Source of the DNA: Clostridia bacterium
GTDB taxonomy: Bacteria; Bacillota; Clostridia; Oscillospirales; Butyricicoccaceae
DNA length: 64,000 bases
Direction of reading: 5' to 3'
Assembly (NCBI GenBank): GCA_017559995.1
Contig: JAFYPP010000094.1
Span: forward strand, 1 to 64,000
In this document: positions 41,883 to 50,606 of the stretch, in pieces
Layout of the letters: the number at the start of each line of letters is the position of its first letter
Numbering within the stretch: position 1 is the stretch's first letter
Made by a program: the position numbers and the translations under genes
Notes under the pieces: model-generated
Database searches by the model: none
What the model saw: only the letters and a program-made list of their open reading frames with translations
What the model was told of the DNA's origin: nothing

Positions 41883-42206
41883 GTGCCGAGAGAAAAATTT
41901 CAGACCCTCACCGAGCAGATGTTTTACATCCTGCTGTGCCTCAGGGAAGAGTGCTGCGGCATGGATATCATGGAACGGGTGAAAAACCTTACGGGCGGAC
42001 GCGTGGCTGTGGGCCCCGGCACTCTGTACCATCTGCTGGATCAGTTTTGTGAAAGCGGAATGATTGGGGAGACCCGTGTGGAAGGCCGCCGCCGCAGCTA
42101 TCAGCTGACGGAAAAGGGCCGTGACGCCCTGGACGGAGAGGCTCGCCGCATGGCGGCGCAGCTGAACGATTACGCCGCCGCCTTTGGAAAGGAGGACGAC
42201 CGATGA
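41883..42206 (+). CDS. PadR-family transcriptional regulator
   Basis: 107 residues with a PadR winged-helix domain: LTEQMFYILLCLREECCGMDIMERV, GPGTLYHLLDQF and the wing GRRRSYQLTEKGRDAL. The GTG at 41883, six bases after GGGGGAG, is preferred over the GTG at 41877. It is shorter than PadR proteins with a long C-terminal dimer domain (PadR-s2 type). It overlaps the DUF2812 gene by 4 bp, the usual pairing in Firmicutes, and probably controls that pair through the palindrome in its promoter. Confidence 0.92.
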   Translation: MPREKFQTLTEQMFYILLCLREECCGMDIMERVKNLTGGRVAVGPGTLYHLLDQFCESGMIGETRVEGRRRSYQLTEKGRDALDGEARRMAAQLNDYAAAFGKEDDR

Positions 42207-43495
42207 ACCGACGTTTTGAACTGCCGCTGTTTTCCTTTTACGATCACACCGGCATGACCACCCATTTTGAAGAAATGGCCCAGCGGGGCTGGCTGCTGGA
42301 CAAGCTTGGCGGTCTGTGGCGCTACCGCCGGATCGAACCCCAGCGCCTGCGGTTCGCCGTAGTGTATTTCCCGGAGATCACCGGCTTTGAGTCGGAAACG
42401 CCGCGGGGCCACGCCGCCATGGAAGAACTGTGTGCCGGTACCGGCTGGCAGCTGGCGGCCACCGCAGGAAAGTTTCAGGTCTATTATAACGAAGAAGCCG
42501 ATCCGGTAGATCTGGAGACCGACCCCGTCAGTCAGGTGGCCGTCATCCACCGTGCCATGCGGAAGAACTTTCTGCCCAGTTATGGCATCCTCGCGGCGAC
42601 GGCCGTGCTGCAGCTGGTGATGCAGTTTACCAACCTTACACGGGACTTTGGCCTGCAGCATTCCGGCGCGGTCTATTATCTCAGTGGGGTCTCCTGGATG
42701 ATGATCCCCACGTGGAGCCTGCTGCTGCTGTTCTATCTGTTGGAGATGGGGCGCTATCTCCTGTGGTACCGCAGGGCGAAAAAACGCGCGGAAGAGGGCC
42801 TGATGACACCGTCCGTCAGCTCCCGCCAGGCACAGACACTGGCCCTTCTTCTGCTGCTGATGGTGGTGCTGTCCTGGGTGACCACAGGCGCCTTCACCGG
42901 ATTCGTGGGCCTGTTCTTTGGCGCGATGGCTGCCGCCGGCCTGCTGGCAACACTGGCATCCAAATGGATGAAGCGGATGAAGGTGTCCGCAAAAGTCAAT
43001 GAGCTGGTCACTGTGGGCATCGCCACGCTGCTGATCCTGGCCTTTATGGTAACGCTGATGCCTGCGGTCATTGGCGATACCCGCAGGGAAGCGTCCGGCG
43101 AAGGTGAACCGCCGTTGCGGCTGGAAGATCTGGATTATCCCACCGCGGAGGGACAAGTGCATCTGGACCGGCAGCATTCGCCGCTGGTCACCCGCACCTA
43201 TTGCTGGCAATGGCTGGATCAGCCTTCCAACCTGATAGAACTGGAATACATCGTTGCCGACGTTCACGCGAAGTTCCTGTGGAAAATGTGCGAACGTGAT
43301 TTTCTCAGAAACGGCGCGCAGCCTGTGGAGGCGGCACCCTGGCAGGCCGATTCCGCATGGCTTGTGAACCATCGGTTTTCCTCGGAGGGCGTGGTCTATG
43401 TTCTTTGCTGGGACCGGCGGCTGGTGTGGCTGGATCTGGAGGAAGAACCCACCCCGGCGCAGAAAGCTGCCATCGCAGAGATCCTGAAACCGTAA
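42203..43495 (+). CDS. DUF2812 membrane protein
   Basis: 430 residues. The N-terminal ~110 residues are a DUF2812 domain (FFxFYDxxGMxxHFEEMAxxGW pattern, here SFYDHTGMTTHFEEMAQRGW). About four transmembrane helices follow (near 128-145, 158-180, 210-250 and 275-290), then a C-terminal ~130-residue soluble domain. DUF2812 proteins are almost always paired with PadR regulators; function unknown. The gene starts within the PadR stop and ends at a strong convergent terminator. Confidence 0.87.
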   Translation: MNRRFELPLFSFYDHTGMTTHFEEMAQRGWLLDKLGGLWRYRRIEPQRLRFAVVYFPEITGFESETPRGHAAMEELCAGTGWQLAATAGKFQVYYNEEADPVDLETDPVSQVAVIHRAMRKNFLPSYGILAATAVLQLVMQFTNLTRDFGLQHSGAVYYLSGVSWMMIPTWSLLLLFYLLEMGRYLLWYRRAKKRAEEGLMTPSVSSRQAQTLALLLLLMVVLSWVTTGAFTGFVGLFFGAMAAAGLLATLASKWMKRMKVSAKVNELVTVGIATLLILAFMVTLMPAVIGDTRREASGEGEPPLRLEDLDYPTAEGQVHLDRQHSPLVTRTYCWQWLDQPSNLIELEYIVADVHAKFLWKMCERDFLRNGAQPVEAAPWQADSAWLVNHRFSSEGVVYVLCWDRRLVWLDLEEEPTPAQKAAIAEILKP

Positions 43496-43499
43496 CAAA

Positions 43500-43530
43500 A
43501 AGCGCCCCCGGGTCATTCCCGGGGGCGTTG
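43500..43530. terminator. bidirectional terminator between convergent genes
   Basis: CGCCCCCGGG (43503-43512) / TCATT / CCCGGGGGCG (43518-43527). A tracts on the left serve the minus gene; the plus side has a short T-rich tail. Confidence 0.85.
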
Positions 43531-43531
43531 C

Positions 43532-44911
43532 TTATTTCAAAAAGAACCGCAGCAGCTTTTCGTGGAAAGCGCGGTAAGGCTGGTACCGCATGGGGAGATC
43601 CATCCAGGTTTTCTTGTCCACCATGCTTTTCCGGTGGGAAAAGGCGTCAAAGCCGGCCTTGCCGTGGTAGCAGCCCATGCCGCTTTCGCCTACGCCGCCA
43701 AAGCCCATTTCCGATGTGGCAAGATGGATGACCGCGTCGTTTACGCAGCCGCCGCCGTATTGGCAGCGGGTGGTGATGAAGTCCACGGCCGCTCTGGATT
43801 GGGTGAACAGATAAAGCGCCAGCGGCTTTTCCCGGTTTGCCAGCAGGGTGGGGATATCTTTGAGGTCGTCAAAGGTCAGCACGGGAAGCACCGGCCCGAA
43901 GATCTCCGCCTGCATGACGGCATCCTCCCAGGTGACGTTGTCCATCACCGTGGGGGCAATGCGGCAGGCGGCCTCATCGGCCTCACCGCCGCAGAACACC
44001 TTTTCCCGGTCGATCAGACCGCGGATGCGGTCAAAATGGCGGCGGCTGATGATCTTTCCGTAGTCGGGGTTGTCCAACGGCCGCGCGCCAAACTGCAGCG
44101 TGATCTGCTGCCCGATCTCACGGATCAGCCGGTCCTTTACCGAGGCGTGGCACAGGATGTAATCGGGCGCCACGCAGGTCTGTCCGCAGTTCAGGAACTT
44201 TGCGAACACGATGCGCTTTGCCGCCAACGGGATCTTTGCGCTCTCGTCCACGATGCAGGGGCTTTTGCCGCCCAGTTCCAGTACTGCCGGGGTGAGATGC
44301 TCGGCGCATTTGCGCAGCACTTCCTTGCCCACCGCCTGACTTCCTGTGAAAAACACCAGATCGAACTTCTTTTCCAGCAGAACGGCGTTTTCCGCCCGGC
44401 CGCCCAGCACTACCGCCACGTGTTCCGGCGGAAAGCACTCCGCTACCAGTTCGGCGATGACCTGCCCGGTGGCGGGGGCATAGGCACTGGGCTTGAGGAT
44501 CGCCGTGTTGCCCGCCGCGATGGCATCGGCCAGCGGATCCAGCGCCAGCAGGAAGGGGTAATTCCAGGGCGAGAGGATGAGCACGCTGCCCCGGGGAGAA
44601 GGCTGGGTATAACTGTGGGCGGCAAACTGCGCCAAAGGCGTGGGGACGGTCTTGCGCCGTGCCAGACGCCGTGTGTGCTTCAGCAGCCAGGAGATCTCGG
44701 ACAGCACCAGACCTGCCTCGCACATATAGCTTTCAAAGGCGCTCTTGCCCAGATCGGCCCGCAGCGCGGCGCAGATGCGTTCCTCGTAGCGGACGATGGT
44801 GTCACGCAAACGCCCCAGCGCCTCCAGCCGGGCTTCCACCGGGAGGGTGGCTCCGGTTTGGAAAAAAGTCCGCTGCCGCTCCAACAGGCGATCCATATCG
44901 TAAGTGTTCAT
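43532..44911 (-). CDS. aldehyde dehydrogenase (class 3-like)
   Basis: 459 residues. SPWNYPFLLALDPLADAIAAGN is the NAD-binding start, VFFTGSQAVGK the G-x-x-x-x-G turn, AVLELGGKSP holds the general-base Glu, and NCGQTCVAPDY the catalytic Cys. The length and lack of an N-terminal extension match class 3/fatty-aldehyde dehydrogenases, oxidising medium- or long-chain aldehydes to acids. The gene overlaps the ATPase gene upstream by 4 bp, although a functional link between them is not obvious. Confidence 0.9.
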   Translation of the reverse strand: MNTYDMDRLLERQRTFFQTGATLPVEARLEALGRLRDTIVRYEERICAALRADLGKSAFESYMCEAGLVLSEISWLLKHTRRLARRKTVPTPLAQFAAHSYTQPSPRGSVLILSPWNYPFLLALDPLADAIAAGNTAILKPSAYAPATGQVIAELVAECFPPEHVAVVLGGRAENAVLLEKKFDLVFFTGSQAVGKEVLRKCAEHLTPAVLELGGKSPCIVDESAKIPLAAKRIVFAKFLNCGQTCVAPDYILCHASVKDRLIREIGQQITLQFGARPLDNPDYGKIISRRHFDRIRGLIDREKVFCGGEADEAACRIAPTVMDNVTWEDAVMQAEIFGPVLPVLTFDDLKDIPTLLANREKPLALYLFTQSRAAVDFITTRCQYGGGCVNDAVIHLATSEMGFGGVGESGMGCYHGKAGFDAFSHRKSMVDKKTWMDLPMRYQPYRAFHEKLLRFFLK

Positions 44912-45783
44912 AGGGTGTCTCCTTGCTCGAAGGCGTCGTAATGTTCCTGAAAAAAGTCAAAGTAAACCCGCACGTTGTCCAGCTCTGTCCAGGGCTGCAC
45001 GCATACCGGACGGCTGTCCAAATCGTAGATCCTGGCGCCCGGAATGGCCAGAAAGAACGGGGAGTGGGTGGCGATCACCAACTGGCAGCCGAAAAAACGG
45101 GCGGAATCGGAAAGAAAATCCGCCAACTCCCGCTGATAGGCCGCCGAAAGGCTGTTTTCCGGCTCGTCGATGAGATACAGGGCGTCTTGCCGGATACGCT
45201 CGGTGTAATACCCCATGGCGGTCTCGCCGTTGGAGGTCATGCTGACGTTTTTGCACAGACGGCCCTTCACAAACTTGGAGGAGGTGGTGGTTTTGGCCTC
45301 GGTGGCCTTCTTCCAGCGGTCGTAGTCCTCCAGTGACGCAAGGGGGCGGTCGTCCCATTTCAGCTGATAAAACGCTTCCAGCAGTTCCTCCCGGCGCAGG
45401 TCGATGCCGTCATTCAGCGCCCGCAGATTCAGCAGATAGTCGGAAACGTCATCCGAGGTGAGGATCTGGCTGCCGTCGGGGATATCCCACGCTTCGGCCC
45501 TGCAATCCTTCAAATAAGTAGGGAAGAAGGCGCCGCTGCTGAAGGCGGAATGCCGTTCCAGCCCCAGTTTTTCCGCAAAGATGTTCAGCAGCGTGGTCTT
45601 GCCCGACCCGTTTCCGCCGTACAGGATGGTCACCGGGGCGAACTCCAGCGTCTGCAGTCCCTTGTCGGGGAAAATCTTGAAGGGATAGACACCGCTGTAG
45701 CAGGTGCGTTTCTGGTCCACCAGAAACTTGATCTCCTTCGCGTCCGAAGGCAGGTGGAATCGCTTCAGATAGATCGCCGCCAT
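44908..45783 (-). CDS. AAA/ABC-type ATPase
   Basis: 291 residues starting MAAIYLKRFHLP at 45783, seven bases after AAGGAGG (an ATG two codons earlier is too close). Walker A is LYGGNGSGKTTLLN, Walker B is LYLIDEPENSLS, followed by an H-loop-like IATHSPFFL. This is the SMC/RecF-like single-domain ATPase type without transmembrane segments or an attached nuclease. The role is unknown; no partner such as a TOPRIM nuclease is adjacent, so I do not call a defence system. Confidence 0.85.
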   Translation of the reverse strand: MAAIYLKRFHLPSDAKEIKFLVDQKRTCYSGVYPFKIFPDKGLQTLEFAPVTILYGGNGSGKTTLLNIFAEKLGLERHSAFSSGAFFPTYLKDCRAEAWDIPDGSQILTSDDVSDYLLNLRALNDGIDLRREELLEAFYQLKWDDRPLASLEDYDRWKKATEAKTTTSSKFVKGRLCKNVSMTSNGETAMGYYTERIRQDALYLIDEPENSLSAAYQRELADFLSDSARFFGCQLVIATHSPFFLAIPGARIYDLDSRPVCVQPWTELDNVRVYFDFFQEHYDAFEQGDTL

Positions 45784-45798
45784 GGTCATCCCTCCTTT

Positions 45799-45824
45799 GG
45801 GAAGGATTATACCACAACCTTCCC
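45799..45824 (-). promoter_or_regulatory. probable promoter of the ATPase-aldehyde dehydrogenase pair within an inverted repeat
   Basis: Minus-strand TATAAT (45806-45811) has an extended TGG-type -10 but a poor -35. GGGAAGG and CCTTCCC (45799-45805 and 45818-45824) bracket it as a 7-bp inverted repeat. Confidence 0.5.
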
Positions 45825-45834
45825 AAAAGGAAAA

Positions 45835-45855
45835 GCGGCAGGCCGGGCCTGCCGC
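45835..45855 (-). terminator. terminator of the 45861-46295 gene
   Basis: GCGGCAGGC / CCG / GCCTGCCGC, perfect 9-bp stem, then TTTTCCTTTT on the minus strand. Confidence 0.88.
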
Positions 45856-45860
45856 AAAAT

Positions 45861-46295
45861 TTACAGAAAGCTGCGAATATCCACCGCCAGCTTCTCCTCC
45901 AGATTGATCAGCCGCTTGGCGATGTCCTTGGACACTTCGTCGGCGGCCTCGTACTGATTGAGATATTTGTTCAGTGACTTGACCCCCATGTTGCAGCCGT
46001 CGGTCATCAGGTCGGCGACGGTGGCGTCCGAATCGTCCACCGCCAGCTTCACGTTGGTCTTGACCCAGGACATACTTTTTGCCATGGGGTTGGGGTCCTT
46101 GCCGTCGTCGTGATAGCGGTCCAGCTCGCCGCGGATCTCCCGCTCCAGCTTGCGGTGTTCTGCCTTGCAGGCAGCCAGACGGCTTTTCAGCCGGTCGGCC
46201 TGCACATAGTCCAGCACGTCATCAATGGAGGACACACCCATTTTGCACCCCGCGTCACATTCCCGCAGCAGTCGGACGGTATCCTGTTCGATCAT
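45861..46295 (-). CDS. conserved helical protein with internal repeat, function unknown
   Basis: 144 residues, all-helical, starting MIEQDTVRLLRECD at 46295 with SD GGAAGGAG. Two related segments are seen: CDAGCKMGVSSIDDVLDYV near the start and TDGCNMGVKSLNKYLNQY at ~100, suggesting an internal duplication in a four-helix, ferritin-like bundle. Between them lies SMSWVKTNVKL. I do not recognise a named family. It is monocistronic with its own terminator. The Cys of each repeat could bind metal or form disulfides (inference). Confidence 0.72.
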   Translation of the reverse strand: MIEQDTVRLLRECDAGCKMGVSSIDDVLDYVQADRLKSRLAACKAEHRKLEREIRGELDRYHDDGKDPNPMAKSMSWVKTNVKLAVDDSDATVADLMTDGCNMGVKSLNKYLNQYEAADEVSKDIAKRLINLEEKLAVDIRSFL

Positions 46296-46359
46296 AAAAA
46301 ACACTCCTTCCCATATACGAAGTATGTGCCGTTTTCCGGGAAAAAACCGACGCCTGCCC

Positions 46360-46388
46360 TTGAAATTGGGAAAATAATGCGATAAAAT
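46360..46388 (+). promoter_or_regulatory. sigma-A promoter for the GntR gene
   Basis: TTGAAA (46360-46365), 17-bp spacer, TAAAAT (46383-46388). Confidence 0.7.
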
Positions 46389-46418
46389 ATATTTCCAAAC
46401 CGAAAGGGGATGATAGCC

Positions 46419-47057
46419 GTGAAAAAACAGGACATTCAGGACCACATCTACAATTATGTAAAGGAACAGATCATGACCCGGGCCATCTTCCCCGGCAGCC
46501 GTATCGTGGAGGATGACCTTTCCAACGATTTCGGCGTCAGCAGAGCGGCAGTGCGCAACGTCATGACCCGGCTGCAAAACGACGGCTTCGTGGAGATCAT
46601 CCCCAACAAAGGCACCATCGTCATCAAGCCCACCGATGAGGAGATCCGCAAGGTCTACCACACCCGGCTGCATCTGGAACTGGGCGCGGGCGCGCTGGCC
46701 GTCCAGAACATCACCGACGAGGCCCTGGCGCGGTTGGAGGAAAACTACGCGGCGCAGGTCAAGCTGAAAGATGACTTTTCCATGGAGGCGTACACCGAAC
46801 TGAACCGTGCGTTCCACTGGGAGATCGTCCGTGCCTCCAACAACGACTATTACGCGAAATATTTGAACGAGATCTATACCGTCGTCCACATTTTCATGAT
46901 TTTCTACGACACCGCCAGAGACAATCGCCAGTCGCTGAAAAACCACAGACTTCTGCTGGACGCGCTGAAAGCGCGCGATCCCCAAAAGGTGGAAGAAGCC
47001 ATCCGTCTGGACAACGCCAGCGGTATGGATGACATCAGCCGGGGCTGCGGTGTGTAA
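46419..47057 (+). CDS. GntR-family regulator, FCD/FadR subfamily
   Basis: About 212 residues. The GTG at 46419, nine bases after AAAGGGG, is preferred to the ATG at 46410. N-terminal winged helix (FPGSRIVEDDLSNDFGVSRAAVRNVMTRLQNDGFV) and a C-terminal helical FCD ligand domain (HLELGAGALAV, NRAFHWEIVRAS, NHRLLLDAL). FCD regulators usually respond to small organic or amino acids. A perfect palindrome typical of this group lies in the promoter of the next gene (47144-47155), so it most likely controls the catabolic region that follows. Confidence 0.9.
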   Translation: MKKQDIQDHIYNYVKEQIMTRAIFPGSRIVEDDLSNDFGVSRAAVRNVMTRLQNDGFVEIIPNKGTIVIKPTDEEIRKVYHTRLHLELGAGALAVQNITDEALARLEENYAAQVKLKDDFSMEAYTELNRAFHWEIVRASNNDYYAKYLNEIYTVVHIFMIFYDTARDNRQSLKNHRLLLDALKARDPQKVEEAIRLDNASGMDDISRGCGV

Positions 47058-47080
47058 ATCAAAACTGGCAATATTAATGA

Positions 47081-47120
47081 AATCTCTCTATGTTTTTTGT
47101 GACATAGGGAGATTTTTTTG
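47081..47120 (+). terminator. terminator after the GntR gene
   Basis: AATCTCTCTATG / loop / CATAGGGAGATT, a 12-bp stem with one G-U pair, then a run of seven T. Confidence 0.9.
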
Positions 47121-47138
47121 TGCACAATCAAAAACAAC

Positions 47139-47167
47139 TTTACATTGTCGACAATCTTGCTTACAAT
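47139..47167 (+). promoter_or_regulatory. promoter of the M20 gene with a GntR-type palindrome
   Basis: TTTACA (47139-47144), 17-bp spacer, TACAAT (47162-47167). The perfect palindrome ATTGTCGACAAT (47144-47155) starts at the end of the -35 box and fits FCD-GntR operators of the TTGT-ACAA type. Confidence 0.72.
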
Positions 47168-47212
47168 ATACCTATAATTTATCCTGCGGAGCAGAGGACG
47201 GAGGTGACCGGG

Positions 47213-48388
47213 ATGTGTTCTTCTAAAGACAAGATCCTGCAGACGGTGGAGACCAACGGCACCGAGTTGTTTGCAATGGCCTGTGACATTTTTGACCACC
47301 CGGAGTGCGGCAGGGAAGAGGTTTACGCCTGTCGGCGCATCACCGACTATCTCGAGCAAAAGGGTTTTGCCGTTGAGCGGGGCATCGGCGGGTTGGAAAC
47401 CGCCTTCCGCGCCACCTGGGAGCAGGGAAGCGGCGGCCCTTCCATCGGCCTGATGATGGAGTACGACGCGCTGCGTGACCTGGGTCACGCCTGCGGCCAC
47501 CATCTGCAAGGTCCCACCTGCATCGGCGCCGCGCTGGCACTGAAGGAAACGGTGAAAGAACCCTTCAAGCTGGTGCTTTACGGAACCCCCGACGAAGAAA
47601 GCCGGGGCGGCAAGATCGACATGGTCAACAACGGCTGCTTCCGTGACATCGACGTGATCTTCTCCCACCACACCAAGAGCCAGACCTGTGTTTCCCAAGG
47701 CAGTATGGCGCTGGCACCTCATCACGTGACCTTCCACGGCAAGCCGGCCCACGCGGCAGTTTCCCCCTGGGAAGGCCGCAGCGCTCTGGACGCGCTCATG
47801 CTGGCCTTTCACGGATTGGAGATCATGCGGGAACACGTGAGGGACGGAAGCCGCATCCAGTACACCATTCTGGAGCGCACCGGCCCCGCCAATATCATCC
47901 ACGCCCAGGCACGGGCACACATCACACTGCGCTCCGACGATCGCTTCTATCTGGAAGATATGCAGCGGCGCATGATAAAGGTGCTGAACGGTGCCTGTGA
48001 GATGACCGAGACCACCTACGAGATCAGCTATCTGCCGGTATACTGGAACATGATCCGGATCGAGGCGCTGCGGGAAAAGGCCCTGGGCATCGCCGCGGAG
48101 CTGGGTGTGGAAAAGATCGCCCACAACACCACCGGGTTGTTCGGCTCTACCGATGTGGGCAACGTTTCATGGATCGTACCCAACCTGAACCTGAATACCT
48201 ACTATTGCGATCACAGTGAGCATACTGTGGAGTATTTAAACAACGGTAAGACCGAAAAAGCACGGACCTGTATGCTCAGCGGTTCCAAGATCATCGGTCT
48301 TACGGCCCTGGAGCTCATCCGGGATCCCGCCTTCCTGGCAGAAGTCAAAGCCCAGCACGCGGCGGCCACCGCCGGTGCGAAGCGGTAA
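47213..48388 (+). CDS. M20-family amidohydrolase/peptidase
   Basis: 391 residues starting MCSSKDKILQTVETNGTELF at 47213 with SD GGAGGTGA. Visible metal-site motifs: YDALRDLGHACGHH, GTPDEESRGGKIDM and a later STDVGNVSW. PAHAAVSPWEGRSALDA marks the dimerisation lid. This resembles the AbgB/amidohydrolase branch of M20 enzymes, which cleave aminoacylated aromatic or N-acyl amino acids in the cytoplasm. First gene after the GntR regulator and its operator. Confidence 0.9.
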   Translation: MCSSKDKILQTVETNGTELFAMACDIFDHPECGREEVYACRRITDYLEQKGFAVERGIGGLETAFRATWEQGSGGPSIGLMMEYDALRDLGHACGHHLQGPTCIGAALALKETVKEPFKLVLYGTPDEESRGGKIDMVNNGCFRDIDVIFSHHTKSQTCVSQGSMALAPHHVTFHGKPAHAAVSPWEGRSALDALMLAFHGLEIMREHVRDGSRIQYTILERTGPANIIHAQARAHITLRSDDRFYLEDMQRRMIKVLNGACEMTETTYEISYLPVYWNMIRIEALREKALGIAAELGVEKIAHNTTGLFGSTDVGNVSWIVPNLNLNTYYCDHSEHTVEYLNNGKTEKARTCMLSGSKIIGLTALELIRDPAFLAEVKAQHAAATAGAKR

Positions 48389-48401
48389 CAGCGCTCTCCT
48401 G

Positions 48402-48476
48402 GCGGCGGCGGATTCGCGTTTGCACCAACAGGCTCTCCAACTGTTCATAACGGGTATTGAGCCGCCGCTTTTTTTA
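48402..48476 (+). terminator. long-loop terminator
   Basis: GCGGCGGC (48402-48409) pairs with GCCGCCGC (48461-48468) across a 51-nt loop that can itself fold (AACAG/CTGTT), followed by a T run. Confidence 0.65.
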
Positions 48477-48605
48477 GCAATAATTTTTGAAAATAAATTA
48501 GATTGCCAAAGGGTGATGCCTATTGAAAGGTACTGAAGAGCAGTTTTGTCCCCGGGACGGTAACAACGTCCCCCAGTGAACATCATCTTTGAAAGGAGCA
48601 CTATT

Positions 48606-50456
48606 ATGAGTAAGAAATTGACCGCCCTGCTGCTGGCAGCAATGATGCTGCTGTCCCTGGCCGCCGCCTGCGGCAACAAGGAACCCGCAGCCACCACTCC
48701 CGCAGCCACCACGCCTGCGGCTACTACGCCCGCTGCCACTCAGCCTGCTGCTACCCAGCCCGCTGCTGCCGAGCCCAAGGTCTTTAACTACTATCAGTCC
48801 AAGGACGCCGACACCCTCTACGGTGCCACCACCTCCTATTCCGAAAACGAGCTGGCCATCACCCTGTGCAGCGGCTACCTGTACCGTCAGGTCCCCAATG
48901 ATGACGGCATGGGCTTCCATTTCGAACCCGACCTGGCCATCGAAGAACCCAAGCAGATCGATGAGCTGACCTGGCAGATCGCCCTGCGTCCCGAAGCCAA
49001 GTTCCACAACGGCGATCCCATCACCGCCGACACCTGGATCTTCACCTTCCAGGAGATCCTGAACCCCAAACTGGGTAACGCTCTGGCTTCCTTCCTGTAC
49101 AAGAACTACATCGAGATCGTGAACGCTCAGAACTACTTCTTCCAGGGCACCGATGGCTACCCCGCCACCGTGGCTTGGGAAGAGGTCGGTATCAAGAAGG
49201 TCGACGATTACACCATCGAGATCAATGTGGTCAACCCCGTTAGCGCCAACGACATTGAGAACCATTTCATCATGCGCTGCATGGCCCCCATCCATCCCGA
49301 AACCTATAAGGCCTGCATGAGCGCCGACGGTCTGACCACCACCTACGGTACCAGCCTGGATACCTGGGTTGGCTGCGGCCCCTACTTCTTTGACACCTGG
49401 ACTTATGAGAGCATCGAAACCTACAAGAAGAACGAAGATCACTGGATGGCCGACTGGTACAACTACGATGTGATCAACCTGTACATCATCCCCGAGGAGA
49501 ACCCCCGCGTCCAGATGTTCGAATCCGGAGAGCTGGACTATCTGGCTCCCAGTACCGACGTTCGCGATAACTACATGGACGATCCCCGTATGATCACCTA
49601 TCCCTCCCTGTACATCATGGACTACGACCTGAACACCCGCAACTCCACCAACCCCCTGTCCGGCAACAACAACTATGAAAAGGCTCTGTACCACGCCATC
49701 GACCGTGAGACCATCGCCACCCAGGTTCTGAGAAACATGGAACCCGCCGGTTGGTACGTCAACGGTCAGGCCGGCTCTCTGTCTGACAGCGGCCTGTGTT
49801 ACCGTGACTCTGAATACGGTAATTATGTGGAAGATCTGGTCAACAGCTGGAGCGCCGAAGGCGAGATCTGCGGCTTCAACCCCGATCTGGCTTATGACTA
49901 CCTGATGAAGGCTTATGCCGATGTGGGTCTGTCCGAAGACACCGTGGTCCATCTGAAGAGCCTGCACACCGAGACTTCCGTCAGCGGCCGTCCCATCTGC
50001 GAGTTCCTGATGGCCGAGTTTGAGCGCATCTTCAAGGGCAAGCTCGTCATCGATTGTACTCCCTGCGCTCCCGGTACTACCCTGACCATCATGGAGACCA
50101 TGCCTGACTCTTGGGACTTCACCTTCCAGGATTGGGGCCGTTCCGTCTCCCGTAAGCTGCCTTACGAGGTCTATCATTACCACCGTGAGTCCTACACCGG
50201 CCGTCCCACTCATACCTACACCGACGCCTTCGAGGCCCAGTTCCAGGCCTGCGCAGAGGCTGCCGTCAACGAGTCCTATGAGCGCGTGCTGGAAGAGACC
50301 ATGAAGCTGGAGCTCCAGGCTCTGGAAGACGTCATCAATATCCCCCTCTACCAGGGCGTCAACTTCGAGCTGATTTCTGACCGCATCGAGCTGCCCATGA
50401 AGCAGTACGTTCCCGGCTTCGGTTGGGGCATCTGGTTCGCCGACATCGTCGAGTAA
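48606..50456 (+). CDS. oligopeptide-type ABC transporter substrate-binding lipoprotein
   Basis: 616 residues, starting MSKKLTALLLAAMMLLSLAA at 48606 with a lipobox ending LAAAC (Cys 22) and a TTPAATTPAATQPAA-type linker. The rest is an SBP family 5 (OppA/DppA) fold: WQIALRPEAKFHNGDPITADT and LYHAIDRETIATQVL are typical. It would capture peptides or other amphiphilic solutes on the membrane surface. No permease or ATPase genes are nearby, so it must use a transporter encoded elsewhere. It lies inside the catabolic region, making it the likely uptake component. Confidence 0.9.
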   Translation: MSKKLTALLLAAMMLLSLAAACGNKEPAATTPAATTPAATTPAATQPAATQPAAAEPKVFNYYQSKDADTLYGATTSYSENELAITLCSGYLYRQVPNDDGMGFHFEPDLAIEEPKQIDELTWQIALRPEAKFHNGDPITADTWIFTFQEILNPKLGNALASFLYKNYIEIVNAQNYFFQGTDGYPATVAWEEVGIKKVDDYTIEINVVNPVSANDIENHFIMRCMAPIHPETYKACMSADGLTTTYGTSLDTWVGCGPYFFDTWTYESIETYKKNEDHWMADWYNYDVINLYIIPEENPRVQMFESGELDYLAPSTDVRDNYMDDPRMITYPSLYIMDYDLNTRNSTNPLSGNNNYEKALYHAIDRETIATQVLRNMEPAGWYVNGQAGSLSDSGLCYRDSEYGNYVEDLVNSWSAEGEICGFNPDLAYDYLMKAYADVGLSEDTVVHLKSLHTETSVSGRPICEFLMAEFERIFKGKLVIDCTPCAPGTTLTIMETMPDSWDFTFQDWGRSVSRKLPYEVYHYHRESYTGRPTHTYTDAFEAQFQACAEAAVNESYERVLEETMKLELQALEDVINIPLYQGVNFELISDRIELPMKQYVPGFGWGIWFADIVE

Positions 50457-50535
50457 TTGTAACTTGTCATAGCTATACAGGCTTGCTACTGCGCAACAAA
50501 CGCAGACACAGTGCCTGAAATCCGTTAACGCTTTT

Positions 50536-50569
50536 CGGGCATGGCCATTCGTGGCCATGCCCGATTTTT
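50536..50569 (+). terminator. strong terminator after the binding protein
   Basis: CGGGCATGGCCA / TTCG / TGGCCATGCCCG, perfect 12-bp stem with UUCG tetraloop, followed by ATTTTT. Confidence 0.92.
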
Positions 50570-50606
50570 GTAAAATCGACAAATCCAACGATGGAGGATG
50601 ACTTCC

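Noticed and set aside
41883-43495. Novel regulator-membrane protein system
   Set aside because: PadR paired with DUF2812 is a common, already known Firmicute arrangement.
44908-45783. Anti-phage defence ATPase
   Set aside because: The ATPase is alone with an aldehyde dehydrogenase; no nuclease or other defence effector is adjacent.
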